Assembly: GCA_003142355.1 (NCBI GenBank)
Contig: PLMF01000240.1
Coordinates: 1 to 15,552, forward strand
Length of the DNA: 15,552 bases
Direction: 5' to 3'
Origin: Bryobacterales bacterium
Lineage (GTDB): Bacteria; Acidobacteriota; Terriglobia; Bryobacterales; Bryobacteraceae
This document shows, piece after piece, positions 1 to 8,296 of the stretch. The notes under the pieces were generated by a model. That model saw nothing but the letters and a program-made list of their open reading frames with translations. It was not told the DNA's origin and did not search any database. The position numbers were made by a program, and so were the translations under genes. Position 1 is the first letter of the stretch, and each line of letters begins with the position of its first letter.

Positions 1-201
1 CATAGCTTTCGCCCGTTGAATGTGTTCACCTTCTGCGGCCAACCCGTTACTGCGCCGCGGGGCGAGTATCTCCGGGCCACCCGGGATCTGCCGCCCTGCC
101 CGGACTGCCAGCGCGCCCGGGATGCGGTAGCGCGGATGCTGGGAGCCACCTACCGCCTGCCCAACGCGACGGGGTCATTTGGCCCGCTGACTGCCGCATA
201 G
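1..201 (+). CDS. Small Cys-rich (possible zinc-binding) protein, 5' end cut by window edge
   Basis: The frame is open from base 1 to a TAG at 199-201, so the true start probably lies outside the window. A TTG at base 16 could also serve, giving 61 residues. The visible product has a Cys-Gly pair near the start (FTFCGQ), a later CPDC pair, and a His in the first visible codon. A His/Cys plus Cys-x2-Cys arrangement of this kind can bind zinc, as in many short phage or plasmid-type zinc-ribbon proteins. I do not recognise a specific family. No partner gene is visible upstream, and the next gene lies 135 bp downstream on the same strand. It could be a spurious GC-rich frame, but the CPDC motif and open edge make a real gene end somewhat more likely. 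Confidence 0.4.
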   Translation, partial: HSFRPLNVFTFCGQPVTAPRGEYLRATRDLPPCPDCQRARDAVARMLGATYRLPNATGSFGPLTAA

Positions 202-239
202 CAAAATCTGCACTTTGCCTGGCAAAACTTGCACCTGCC
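201..239. repeat. Imperfect direct repeat with 13-bp palindrome, possible operator
   Basis: Two similar units lie head to tail, at 201-219 (GCAAAATCTGCACTTTGCC) and 222-239 (GCAAAACTTGCACCTGCC). Between them is a perfect palindrome, TTTGCC-T-GGCAAA, at 214-226. The site is about 100 bp upstream of the histidine kinase start, so a regulator-binding site is possible. I recognise no known operator. The rest of 202-336 has only short GC-rich hairpins. Confidence 0.3.
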
Positions 240-336
240 GGCGGCTACGACAGCCGCAATCAGGTCGGGCGGTCATCCCGCCGCACCACACCGGAACGTA
301 CTCCAGACACGGGATTTCTTTGCCGATAAGTAAGAC

Positions 337-2385
<2,049 letters not shown>

Positions 2386-2389
2386 CGTG

Positions 2390-2506
2390 GCGCAGCCTCT
2401 CAGGCTGCAGTCTCCGCACTCCTGCGGAGACGTTTTGCGGGCCGCGAACCGTGCGCCCGCGAGCGTGGAAGGTGCCCTCTGGGCCCGGCAACCTGAGAGG
2501 CTGCGC
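2390..2506. repeat. 117-bp inverted-repeat element with nested hairpins (REP/MITE-like)
   Basis: The element is bounded by a perfect 15-bp inverted repeat, GCGCAGCCTCTCAGG at 2390-2404 and CCTGAGAGGCTGCGC at 2492-2506. Each end also folds on itself: GCAGCCT/AGGCTGC (2392-2398 with 2402-2408), and a one-mismatch version at 2488-2494 with 2498-2504. Inside is a perfect 9-bp hairpin, GTCTCCGCA/TGCGGAGAC (2410-2418 with 2423-2431), and a 6-bp stem at 2437-2442 with 2455-2460. It starts 5 bp after the kinase stop and ends 41 bp before the next gene. It contains no ORF of its own. It is probably a dispersed non-autonomous repeat that may also end transcription or stabilise the kinase mRNA. Confidence 0.75.
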
Positions 2507-2531
2507 TAGCCTGCCCGTAGTTTTTCAGCGC

Positions 2532-2537
2532 TAAAAT
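2532..2537 (+). promoter_or_regulatory. Candidate -10 box (TAAAAT) for the lyase gene
   Basis: TAAAAT lies 10 nt before ATG 2548 and no Shine-Dalgarno sequence lies between, which suggests a very short or absent leader. I see no good -35 box. Confidence 0.35.
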
Positions 2538-2547
2538 ATCCTCATCC

Positions 2548-3696
2548 ATGCATCGCCGGGATTTCCTCGAGGCCGCCATTGCCCTGGCCGCCGCGCCTGC
2601 CGGCCGCGGCGCCGAAAAGTTCGATCTCGCCGCCATCGAACGCCCCCGCGTGCTGAAGGCCGCGGACCGATACCTCGCCCAACAGCCCGTCACCGTGACC
2701 GCCTCCAGCTCCCCGCGCAGCGCCGGCGGCCGGCATGATTTCTTCTCCGAAGGCGACTACTGGTGGCCCGACCCCCAGAACCCCGGCGGCCCCTACGTCC
2801 AGCGCGACGGCATGACCAACCCGGACAATTTCGTCGCGCACCGCCGCGCCATGATCCGGTTGAGCCTCATCGTGCCCGCGCTGGCAGCCGCCTACAAGAT
2901 CACGCGCCAGCGTCAGTACGCGGACCATGCCGTCCGCCACCTGCGCGCGTGGTTCGTCGATCGCGAAACCCGCATGAATCCCAACCTCGAATACGCGCAG
3001 GCCATCCAGGGCCGTTTCACGGGGCGGGGGACCGGCATCATCGATACGCTCCACCTGGTGGAAGTCGCGCGCGCCGCGGGGCAGCTCGACCTGGCGCCGC
3101 CCGATCTGGCGGGCGTGAAGCATTGGTTCGCGTCCTATCTCGAGTGGATGACCACCGACGCCTACGGCATCGCCGAGCGCGACGCCCGGAACAACCACGG
3201 CACCTGCTGGGTCGCGCAGGTGGCCGCCTTCGCCCAGCTTGCCGGCAACGCGGACCTCACGGCTTACTGCCGCAACCGGTTCCAGACCGTGCTCATTCCC
3301 ACCCAGGAGGCGCCCGACGGCAGCTTCCCGCTGGAACTGGCCCGCACCAAGCCCTATGGCTATTCTCTGTTCAATCTGGACGCTTTCTCCATCGCCGCCC
3401 AGACCCTCGCGTCGAAAGACCGGAACCTGTGGACGTGGACGCTGCCCGACGGCCGGGGGATGGCCAAAGCCATGGCCTGCATGTATCCGTACATGTTGGA
3501 CAAGAAGAAGTGGCCCCAGCCGCCCGACGTCATGTACGACAAGGAGTGGCCCGTTCGCCAGCCGTGCCTGTTGTTCGCCGGCCTGGCGCTGGGCAAGCCC
3601 GAGTACCTCGCGCTCTGGCGCAAGCTGGACGCCGACCCCACCGTGGAAGAAGTCGTGCGCAACTTCCCCGTGCGCCAGCCGCTGCTTTGGGCGTGA
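2548..3696 (+). CDS. Alginate-lyase-family protein (PL5-like), probable Tat export
   Basis: This 382-residue protein matches the alginate lyase superfamily fold (PF05426, PL5-like alpha/alpha toroid), which cleaves uronate-containing polysaccharides by beta-elimination. The diagnostic catalytic stretch is NNHGTCW at 215-221, equivalent to the NNHxxW Asn/His motif of PL5. R266 followed by Y272 could supply the conserved Arg and Tyr. The segment YWWPDPQNPGG (71-81) is typical of acidobacterial and Bacteroidetes members annotated as 'alginate lyase family protein'. The N-terminus HRRDFLEAAIALAAAPA has a twin Arg and a hydrophobic stretch, so Tat export is likely though the signal is short. ATG 2548 fits this signal. 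The true substrate is unknown, and no sugar-uptake genes are adjacent. It ends 18 bp from a convergent gene. Confidence 0.82.
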   Translation: MHRRDFLEAAIALAAAPAGRGAEKFDLAAIERPRVLKAADRYLAQQPVTVTASSSPRSAGGRHDFFSEGDYWWPDPQNPGGPYVQRDGMTNPDNFVAHRRAMIRLSLIVPALAAAYKITRQRQYADHAVRHLRAWFVDRETRMNPNLEYAQAIQGRFTGRGTGIIDTLHLVEVARAAGQLDLAPPDLAGVKHWFASYLEWMTTDAYGIAERDARNNHGTCWVAQVAAFAQLAGNADLTAYCRNRFQTVLIPTQEAPDGSFPLELARTKPYGYSLFNLDAFSIAAQTLASKDRNLWTWTLPDGRGMAKAMACMYPYMLDKKKWPQPPDVMYDKEWPVRQPCLLFAGLALGKPEYLALWRKLDADPTVEEVVRNFPVRQPLLWA

Positions 3697-3714
3697 GGAA
3701 ACCCGGGGACACCT

Positions 3715-4176
3715 TTACTCGTTCCAGTTCTTGCTCTTGAAAATGCCGTTCATCATGTGAAACAATGCCTGGGCTCTCGACTGCTGCTCCTTGTCGAGTT
3801 CCTTAAAAATCTTGGCGAAGGCTTTCATCTCGATACCGGCCATCTGGGACTCTATGTCGGCGTCGCTCTTTACCAGTTTGTCGATCTCGTCCTGGCTCTT
3901 GCCGGCTGCAATAGCCTGCCCAATCGCCTGCCGGCTCTTGGTCGCCTCGTCGCGCAGCGGTGCGGCTTCCTTCTGACCCTCGTCGAGCACGGTTTTGACC
4001 AGCTTCCTCTGGTCCTTGCTTAGCTTGAGATTGTCGGTGAGAATCGAAAGCTTATCGGGCGTGTTACCCAGCGTCGGCATAACGGCATCACCCGACGCGC
4101 CCCTCCCTCCGCCACCGCGCTGGGCGGAAGCCAGGGTGGTGGCCAGAATGCCGGTCAGGAATAATTTGAAAAACAT
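3715..4176 (-). CDS. Exported Spy/CpxP-like protein, second of a tandem pair
   Basis: This product has 153 residues. An N-terminal signal peptide (MFFKLFLTGILATTLASAQ) is followed by a short Gly-rich stretch (RGGGGRG) and a helical, highly charged domain. The segment NLKLSKDQRKLVKTVL resembles the LTxxQ motif region of Spy/CpxP/heavy-metal-resistance periplasmic proteins. It is a clear paralogue of the gene just upstream: the two share LATTLA-AQ in the signal, LKL-KDQ, PLR, AI-GKS-D, GIE-KAFAK and a closing M-GIF. The frame is open well upstream, but ATG 4176 is chosen for its signal peptide and for AAGGAG at 4182-4187. That site overlaps the upstream stop, so translation is probably coupled. 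A periplasmic chaperone-like or stress role is inferred from the family. Confidence 0.75.
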   Translation of the reverse strand: MFFKLFLTGILATTLASAQRGGGGRGASGDAVMPTLGNTPDKLSILTDNLKLSKDQRKLVKTVLDEGQKEAAPLRDEATKSRQAIGQAIAAGKSQDEIDKLVKSDADIESQMAGIEMKAFAKIFKELDKEQQSRAQALFHMMNGIFKSKNWNE

Positions 4177-4181
4177 GAGAG

Positions 4182-4187
4182 CTCCTT
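4182..4187 (-). promoter_or_regulatory. Shine-Dalgarno site AAGGAG overlapping upstream stop codon
   Basis: Reading on the minus strand, TGA (4189-4187) runs directly into AAGGAG, five bases before ATG 4176. It fixes the start of the second Spy-like gene and implies coupled translation of the pair. Confidence 0.8.
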
Positions 4188-4738
4188 CAGTTCCTCCCTC
4201 TTCTTCCCCCGGCGCCGCCGGCGGGCGCATTGAATATTCCGGCCATCGACTCGAATGCCGCCGCGGCCTTGCCCTGTTGATTGGGTTTGAGCGTCGCGCA
4301 GACTTTGGCGAAGGCCTTGGTCTCAATGCCGGTCTCCTGGGCAACCACGGAGGCATAGGCGTCCATGGTCTTCTTGAGATCGTCCTCGCTCTTGCCGCCC
4401 AAGATCGCGTTCGCGATCGCCACCCTGCCCTGCGCCAACTGCTGGCGCAGAGGCATGAGCTCCTTCGTGGCATCGACCAGGACGGTCTGGGCTTCGGCCT
4501 TCTGGTCCTTGTTCAGCTTGAGGCGGTCGGCGAAGATATCGAACGGGGTCTGGCGCTCCATGCGCGGCATCCCGCCCGCGTCGCCTCCCCCTCGGCCGCC
4601 CCCTCTGCCGCCCATCCCGCCGGTGTCGTCGCCGCCCATTCCGCCGCCGCCCATTCCGCCGCCGCCCATTCCGCCGCCGCCCTGAGCGAACGCCAGAGTG
4701 GTGGCCAGCATCGCGGCCAGCAACAGTCTTACGAACAT
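4187..4738 (-). CDS. Exported Gly/Met-rich Spy/CpxP-like protein, first of a tandem pair
   Basis: This product has 183 residues. The signal peptide MFVRLLLAAMLATTLAFAQ is followed by a glycine-rich low-complexity region (about 20-58) built on GGGGM repeats. A helical domain follows with RLKLNKDQKAEAQTVL, matching the LTxxQ-like region of Spy/CpxP family proteins, and the protein ends in a basic Gly/Arg tail (GGAGGRRGRN). A domain like this usually lies in the periplasm and binds unfolded proteins or metal, but neither activity can be shown here. Compared with its neighbour it carries a much longer Gly/Met tract, so the linker has expanded since duplication. The start is supported by AAGGAGG just upstream. 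It is divergent from the methyltransferase gene across an 89-bp gap that must hold both promoters. Confidence 0.75.
   Translation of the reverse strand: MFVRLLLAAMLATTLAFAQGGGGMGGGGMGGGGMGGDDTGGMGGRGGGRGGGDAGGMPRMERQTPFDIFADRLKLNKDQKAEAQTVLVDATKELMPLRQQLAQGRVAIANAILGGKSEDDLKKTMDAYASVVAQETGIETKAFAKVCATLKPNQQGKAAAAFESMAGIFNAPAGGAGGRRGRN
4631..4675. repeat. Three perfect 15-bp tandem repeats coding for GGGGM
   Basis: The unit GCCGCCCATTCCGCC occurs three times without change at 4631-4645, 4646-4660 and 4661-4675, with a partial fourth unit after it. The period is a multiple of three, so copy changes would lengthen or shorten the Gly/Met linker of the first Spy-like protein without a frameshift. 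Confidence 0.9.
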
Positions 4739-4742
4739 GAAA

Positions 4743-4749
4743 CCTCCTT
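4743..4749 (-). promoter_or_regulatory. Consensus Shine-Dalgarno AAGGAGG
   Basis: On the minus strand AAGGAGG is followed by TTTC and ATG 4738. This is among the strongest ribosome sites in the window and fixes the start of the first Spy-like gene. Confidence 0.8.
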
Positions 4750-4813
4750 GGTTTACTCGATTAAAACACGAATCGGGCCGGAATATCTGAGACCGGCAAT
4801 CATGTGGGCCTGC

Positions 4814-4819
4814 TATAAT
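4814..4819 (+). promoter_or_regulatory. Consensus -10 box TATAAT before the methyltransferase gene
   Basis: A perfect TATAAT lies 8 nt before ATG 4828, with no Shine-Dalgarno sequence between. Transcription would begin at or next to the start codon, giving a leaderless mRNA. The -35 region is not recognisable. Confidence 0.5.
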
Positions 4820-4827
4820 CCGGTGCT

Positions 4828-5508
4828 ATGTTCCGCAAGGATCACCCCGGCGTCAGCTACCTCCTGCGCCTTCTCGCCCGTCTCGACATAAACCTGACGT
4901 TGTTTTCACAATCGGACGAACGGCGGCGGCTGATGGAGTTCTTCCTGCGTTCCGCTCGCCAACACCGGGCGCTGCTGCAGCCCACGGAAGCCTGCCAGTT
5001 GATGCTGGCGCTATCGGCGGTGAGCAAGGTTCCAGGGGACGTGGCGGAAGTAGGGGCGTTCCGGGGCGTGAGCGCGAAGCTGCTCGCCTGGGTGGCTCCC
5101 CAGCGCACCTTGCATCTGTTCGACACCTTTGAAGGCCTTCCCGAACCTGGCGAGAAGGACAGCAAGCTATTCTACCGTGGGCAATACCGCGCCAGCGAAG
5201 CCGAACTGCGGGAGTATCTGGCCGGATGCAATGTGCGAATTTACAAGGGGCTGTTTCCCGATACGGCGAGCCCCGTGGAGAACCAATCGTTCGCCTTCGT
5301 TCATCTGGACGCGGACCTCTACCAGAGCATCAAGGATAGCCTGGAGTTCTTCTACCCGCGCATGGCGAAAGGAGGAATCATTCTGGCGCATGATTTCGCC
5401 CCGAGGTGCGAAGGCGTTTATCGAGCGTTCCAGGAGTTTTTCCACGAGAGGCCGGAACCCGTGATCGAGCTCACCGGCAATCAGGCCATGATCGTCAAAC
5501 TCGGTTGA
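4828..5508 (+). CDS. TylF/MycF-type SAM-dependent O-methyltransferase
   Basis: This is a 226-residue cytoplasmic protein of the TylF/macrocin O-methyltransferase family (PF05711). Members transfer a methyl group from S-adenosylmethionine to sugar hydroxyls, often with a divalent metal. The SAM-binding motif I is VAEVGAFRG (72-80). LFDTFEGLP (98-105) carries the acidic residue that usually holds the ribose. FVHLDADLYQS (158-167) and ILAHDF (185-190) supply likely metal and catalytic acids (D161, D189). Length and motif order fit the family. The first about 50 residues (many Arg/Leu) are more variable. No sugar-biosynthesis cluster surrounds it, so the substrate could be a polysaccharide, a glycolipid or a secondary metabolite. 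Its end overlaps the convergent YfhO gene by 14 bp. Confidence 0.88.
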   Translation: MFRKDHPGVSYLLRLLARLDINLTLFSQSDERRRLMEFFLRSARQHRALLQPTEACQLMLALSAVSKVPGDVAEVGAFRGVSAKLLAWVAPQRTLHLFDTFEGLPEPGEKDSKLFYRGQYRASEAELREYLAGCNVRIYKGLFPDTASPVENQSFAFVHLDADLYQSIKDSLEFFYPRMAKGGIILAHDFAPRCEGVYRAFQEFFHERPEPVIELTGNQAMIVKLG

Positions 5509-7606
5509 GCCGCGGCCGGCGATCGCGGCGCCCCCATGTCGCCAGCAGCGCGCCCCAGACAATCCATCCCAGCCCGCTGGCCGCGGCGGCGGACCAAAAC
5601 AGCGGCGCCTCAAACCGCATCACAACCTGGTGCTTTCCGGCGGGCACCGGAAACCCGCGAAACGCCACGTTGGTGTAATAGATCGGCTGCGGCCGGCCAT
5701 CCACGTAGGCCCGCCAGCCGGGGTAATGCGTCTCCGAGGTCACCAGGTACGCCGGGCGTTCGCTCTCTACCGTTAGCCGTACTTGCTGCAAACCATACTC
5801 CGGCACCGAGACGGTTCCGGCCGGCGCGCCCGGCGGAGGCGGCTCGCCGGGCGGCGCGCCCTCCACAATGGCCTCCCGCTGGGGGTCGAAATCGGGGGAC
5901 TTCAGTAGCGCCGCGGCTTCCTCCAGATTCCGCGCCGGCCGCAGCCGCGACACCAGAAAGAAGCGCGGCAGCACCGCCTGGTTCTGGTAAATGGTGGCGC
6001 CGGGGATGGAGGTCAACTCGCGAAAGGGGCTGCCCGCGAGCCGCCGGGCATCGAGGCGCGCGCTGGAAATCGCGAACTGCGTGTTCATCAGGCCGATCAC
6101 CGGTGAATGCAGATCCTCGATTTGATAATAAGCGCCCCAACGCTCGCCCTTGGCGAAGGCGAGCCTGGCCTGCATGGTGCGGTACACGGCCATCACGTCC
6201 GCGCCATTGGCGGTGTAGATACGGCTGATGGGCGCGGTGTTCGACCACGCCATGGAGGCGTCCACCGTATCCACGCGGCTGGGGGGGAAGCTGGCTCCCG
6301 TGAGTTGCAGCATGCGCTGCAGTGTCTCCGGGCGCCCGTCGAAATGCGCACGGCCCACGCCCGGTTCCGTGGCCGCCGGGTACGCGTTCATGGGATGGCC
6401 GGAGCTGACGGCGATCAAATCGACCGCGGCAACCGCGGCCAGCGCGCAAGCCAGCCGCGTGTTGGGCACCAGGCGATCGAGGGCCAGCGCCGCCAGCACC
6501 GCCAGAGACAAACACAACACCGCGGCGAAAGATTCAGGGTGCAGGCCGATGACGATTTTCAAAGGGAGGAGACGCATCACCGTCCGGCCCACCCAGGTGG
6601 TGTCGCCCAGGGTCGCCAAGGCGCCGCACGCCAGCAGGATGGCGAACACCCGGTTCAACCTCGACCGGCGAGCCAGCGCCACGCCTGCCACGCCGAACAA
6701 CAGGCCCAGGATGCCACAGTACAGATACATGAACGTGAGGTCGTCGGCCTGCTTATACTGCGCCGGCTCGAAGATATGGTAGTAGTTGGGCCATACCAGC
6801 GACACCAGCGCGGTGGCAGGCACGCCACCGCCGGAACCGAGATAGTCGGCGCGAAACTGCGCCACGCTGAGGTTGGTCAGTTGATACGTGGGCGCCAGTT
6901 GCGCCAGGCTCAAGAGGGCCGCGAAGAAGGAGGCCGCGGCGGTCATGAGGAGGATGGCTGGCCGTCCTCCGTCGAGAACGGCCAGCAGGAGCCCAAAGAG
7001 AAAACACGCGCCAATCACCACCGCCGTGAGCGGGATGTTGCCCGCCAGAACAGTCAATGCCAGGGCGGCCGTCAGGAGCAATGCCGCGCGCCAATTCGGC
7101 TCCTTGTGCCAGCGGTAGACCGACAGCAGCGCGAACGGCAGCCAGGCGGCGACGATCAGGCCGCCCAGGTGCTCGGCATGGGCGGCGAAGAAGCCGCAGA
7201 GCTGATAGGTGGTGGCGCCAAAGTAAGCGGACGTCCTCTTCACTCCCAGCGCGCGCAACAGCAGGAAGCCGAAAATACCGGCCAGCGCGACGTGCAAAAC
7301 CACGGTCCACTCGAGCCAGTACAGCAGAGTATCGCGGCCGAATACGAGGCCCATCGCGGCCACCACCGGCATGGCGGGATAGAGCGCCCCCGCCTGTATG
7401 TTCGCCAGGTCCGGACGGCCGCAATAGGTGTACGGGTCCCACAAGGGAAGCAGGCCTTTCTCCAGGGAGTCTGCGTACAGGTAGGCGTGAGCAAGGTGCA
7501 AGCCGCGAAGGTCCCACGGGATCACATAGCCGGGCAGGAAGAGTACATGCCGGAAGAACACCAGGGCTTGCAGGACAAGTAAGAGGAAAGGGAGGTAGCG
7601 CTTCAA
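5495..7606 (-). CDS. YfhO-family polytopic membrane protein (putative GT-C type glycosyltransferase)
   Basis: This is a 703-residue membrane protein with about a dozen hydrophobic helices in the first about 400 residues, a large extracytoplasmic region, and one last helix near the C-terminus (LFWSAAAASGLGWIVWGALL). Near the C-terminus HYPGWRAYVDG (Y628 onward), followed by NVAFRGFPVPAGKH, is the hallmark of the YfhO family (PF09586). The family resembles GT-C glycosyltransferases, and B. subtilis YfhO acts in lipoteichoic acid glycosylation. An N-terminal loop with IPWDLRGLHL (D32) sits where GT-C enzymes carry a catalytic Asp; this is inference. A Pro-rich linker (GAPPGEPPPPGAPAG) precedes the last domain. 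The protein is shorter than many family members of 800 or more residues. The start TTG 7606 gives a basic N-terminus followed by a helix; no ATG lies nearby. Confidence 0.85.
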   Translation of the reverse strand: MKRYLPFLLLVLQALVFFRHVLFLPGYVIPWDLRGLHLAHAYLYADSLEKGLLPLWDPYTYCGRPDLANIQAGALYPAMPVVAAMGLVFGRDTLLYWLEWTVVLHVALAGIFGFLLLRALGVKRTSAYFGATTYQLCGFFAAHAEHLGGLIVAAWLPFALLSVYRWHKEPNWRAALLLTAALALTVLAGNIPLTAVVIGACFLFGLLLAVLDGGRPAILLMTAAASFFAALLSLAQLAPTYQLTNLSVAQFRADYLGSGGGVPATALVSLVWPNYYHIFEPAQYKQADDLTFMYLYCGILGLLFGVAGVALARRSRLNRVFAILLACGALATLGDTTWVGRTVMRLLPLKIVIGLHPESFAAVLCLSLAVLAALALDRLVPNTRLACALAAVAAVDLIAVSSGHPMNAYPAATEPGVGRAHFDGRPETLQRMLQLTGASFPPSRVDTVDASMAWSNTAPISRIYTANGADVMAVYRTMQARLAFAKGERWGAYYQIEDLHSPVIGLMNTQFAISSARLDARRLAGSPFRELTSIPGATIYQNQAVLPRFFLVSRLRPARNLEEAAALLKSPDFDPQREAIVEGAPPGEPPPPGAPAGTVSVPEYGLQQVRLTVESERPAYLVTSETHYPGWRAYVDGRPQPIYYTNVAFRGFPVPAGKHQVVMRFEAPLFWSAAAASGLGWIVWGALLATWGRRDRRPRLNRV

Positions 7607-7612
7607 CGCCGT

Positions 7613-7618
7613 AGTATA
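7613..7618 (-). promoter_or_regulatory. Candidate -10 box (TATACT) for the YfhO gene
   Basis: On the minus strand TATACT lies 6 nt before the TTG start at 7606, with no Shine-Dalgarno site. It matches the short-leader pattern seen at other first genes here and supports the TTG start. The 102-bp gap 7607-7708 is shared with the divergent DsbA gene. Confidence 0.4.
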
Positions 7619-7696
7619 CCCCGCTGCGATCCCGTTGGGCGCTGGGGGGCGGTTTAGCGCGCTACCCCGGAGTGGCCGTGGAGGGGCTTTCGCACG

Positions 7697-7702
7697 TAGA
7701 AT
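7697..7702 (+). promoter_or_regulatory. Candidate -10 box (TAGAAT) for the DsbA-like gene
   Basis: TAGAAT lies 6 nt before ATG 7709, so the predicted +1 falls on the start codon. Only a poor -35 match (TGGCCG at 7673-7678, 18-bp spacer) is visible. Confidence 0.45.
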
Positions 7703-7708
7703 GGAAAC

Positions 7709-8296
7709 ATGAAGCTTTTTGCCCTTGCGCTCACCGCACTGTTGCCCTGCCTGGCGGCTTCATCGGACGCCGGTCCGGGCAAGTCGATGGGCAGCCCCAA
7801 CGCTCCCGTCAGGATCGAGGTTTTCAGCGACTTCGAATGCCCCGCCTGCAAGGGACTGCACGAGCGGATCCTGCCTTTGGTCTTCAAGGATTACGTGATA
7901 CCTGGCAAGGTCTACCTGGTAAACCGCGAGTTCCCGCTTCGCATGCATCAGTATTCGCGCGAGGCCGCCAACTACGCCACCGCGGCCGCGCGGCTCGGCA
8001 AGTATGAGCAGGTGGCCGACGCGCTATTCCTGAACCAACTCGCCTGGGAGGCGAACGGCAAGGTGTGGGACACAGTGGCCAACGTTTTGACGCCGGTGGA
8101 AGCCAAGAAGGTGCAAGTGCTGGCCAGGGATCCCTCGGTTATGAGCGAGGTGGAGCGCGACGTGGAGGCGGGAATGGCCGCCGGAATCAACCAGACTCCC
8201 ACCATGATCGTCACTCACGGCACGAGCCGATTGCCGGTTGCCGGCGCGGTCAACTACAACCTGTTGAGGTCCTTACTCGATGGTCTCCTCAAGTAG
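7709..8296 (+). CDS. DsbA-family periplasmic thiol-disulfide oxidoreductase
   Basis: This is a 195-residue thioredoxin-fold protein. An N-terminal signal peptide (MKLFALALTALLPCLAAS) is followed by the strand VRIEVFSDFECPACK, which places a CPAC active site at C44-C47. The family cis-proline is P164 in NQTPTM. A helical insertion lies between, as in DsbA and the related thioredoxin_4 proteins. It should form or exchange disulfides in exported proteins. Cys14 lies inside the signal, but LLPC is not a good lipobox because Pro precedes the Cys. The gene overlaps the next one by 17 bp, and that gene encodes a redox-associated membrane protein, so the two probably form one electron-transfer unit. 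Confidence 0.88.
   Translation: MKLFALALTALLPCLAASSDAGPGKSMGSPNAPVRIEVFSDFECPACKGLHERILPLVFKDYVIPGKVYLVNREFPLRMHQYSREAANYATAAARLGKYEQVADALFLNQLAWEANGKVWDTVANVLTPVEAKKVQVLARDPSVMSEVERDVEAGMAAGINQTPTMIVTHGTSRLPVAGAVNYNLLRSLLDGLLK

Noticed and set aside
217..240. Sigma-54 type promoter (GG and GC elements)
   Set aside because: On the plus strand TGGCA and TTGCA are two bases too close. On the minus strand the spacing fits but the -24 element matches poorly and no gene follows.
6107..7582. A 491-codon plus-strand open frame inside the YfhO gene
   Set aside because: The product is Arg/Gln/Gly/His-rich with no domain, while the opposite strand encodes a coherent multi-helix membrane protein.
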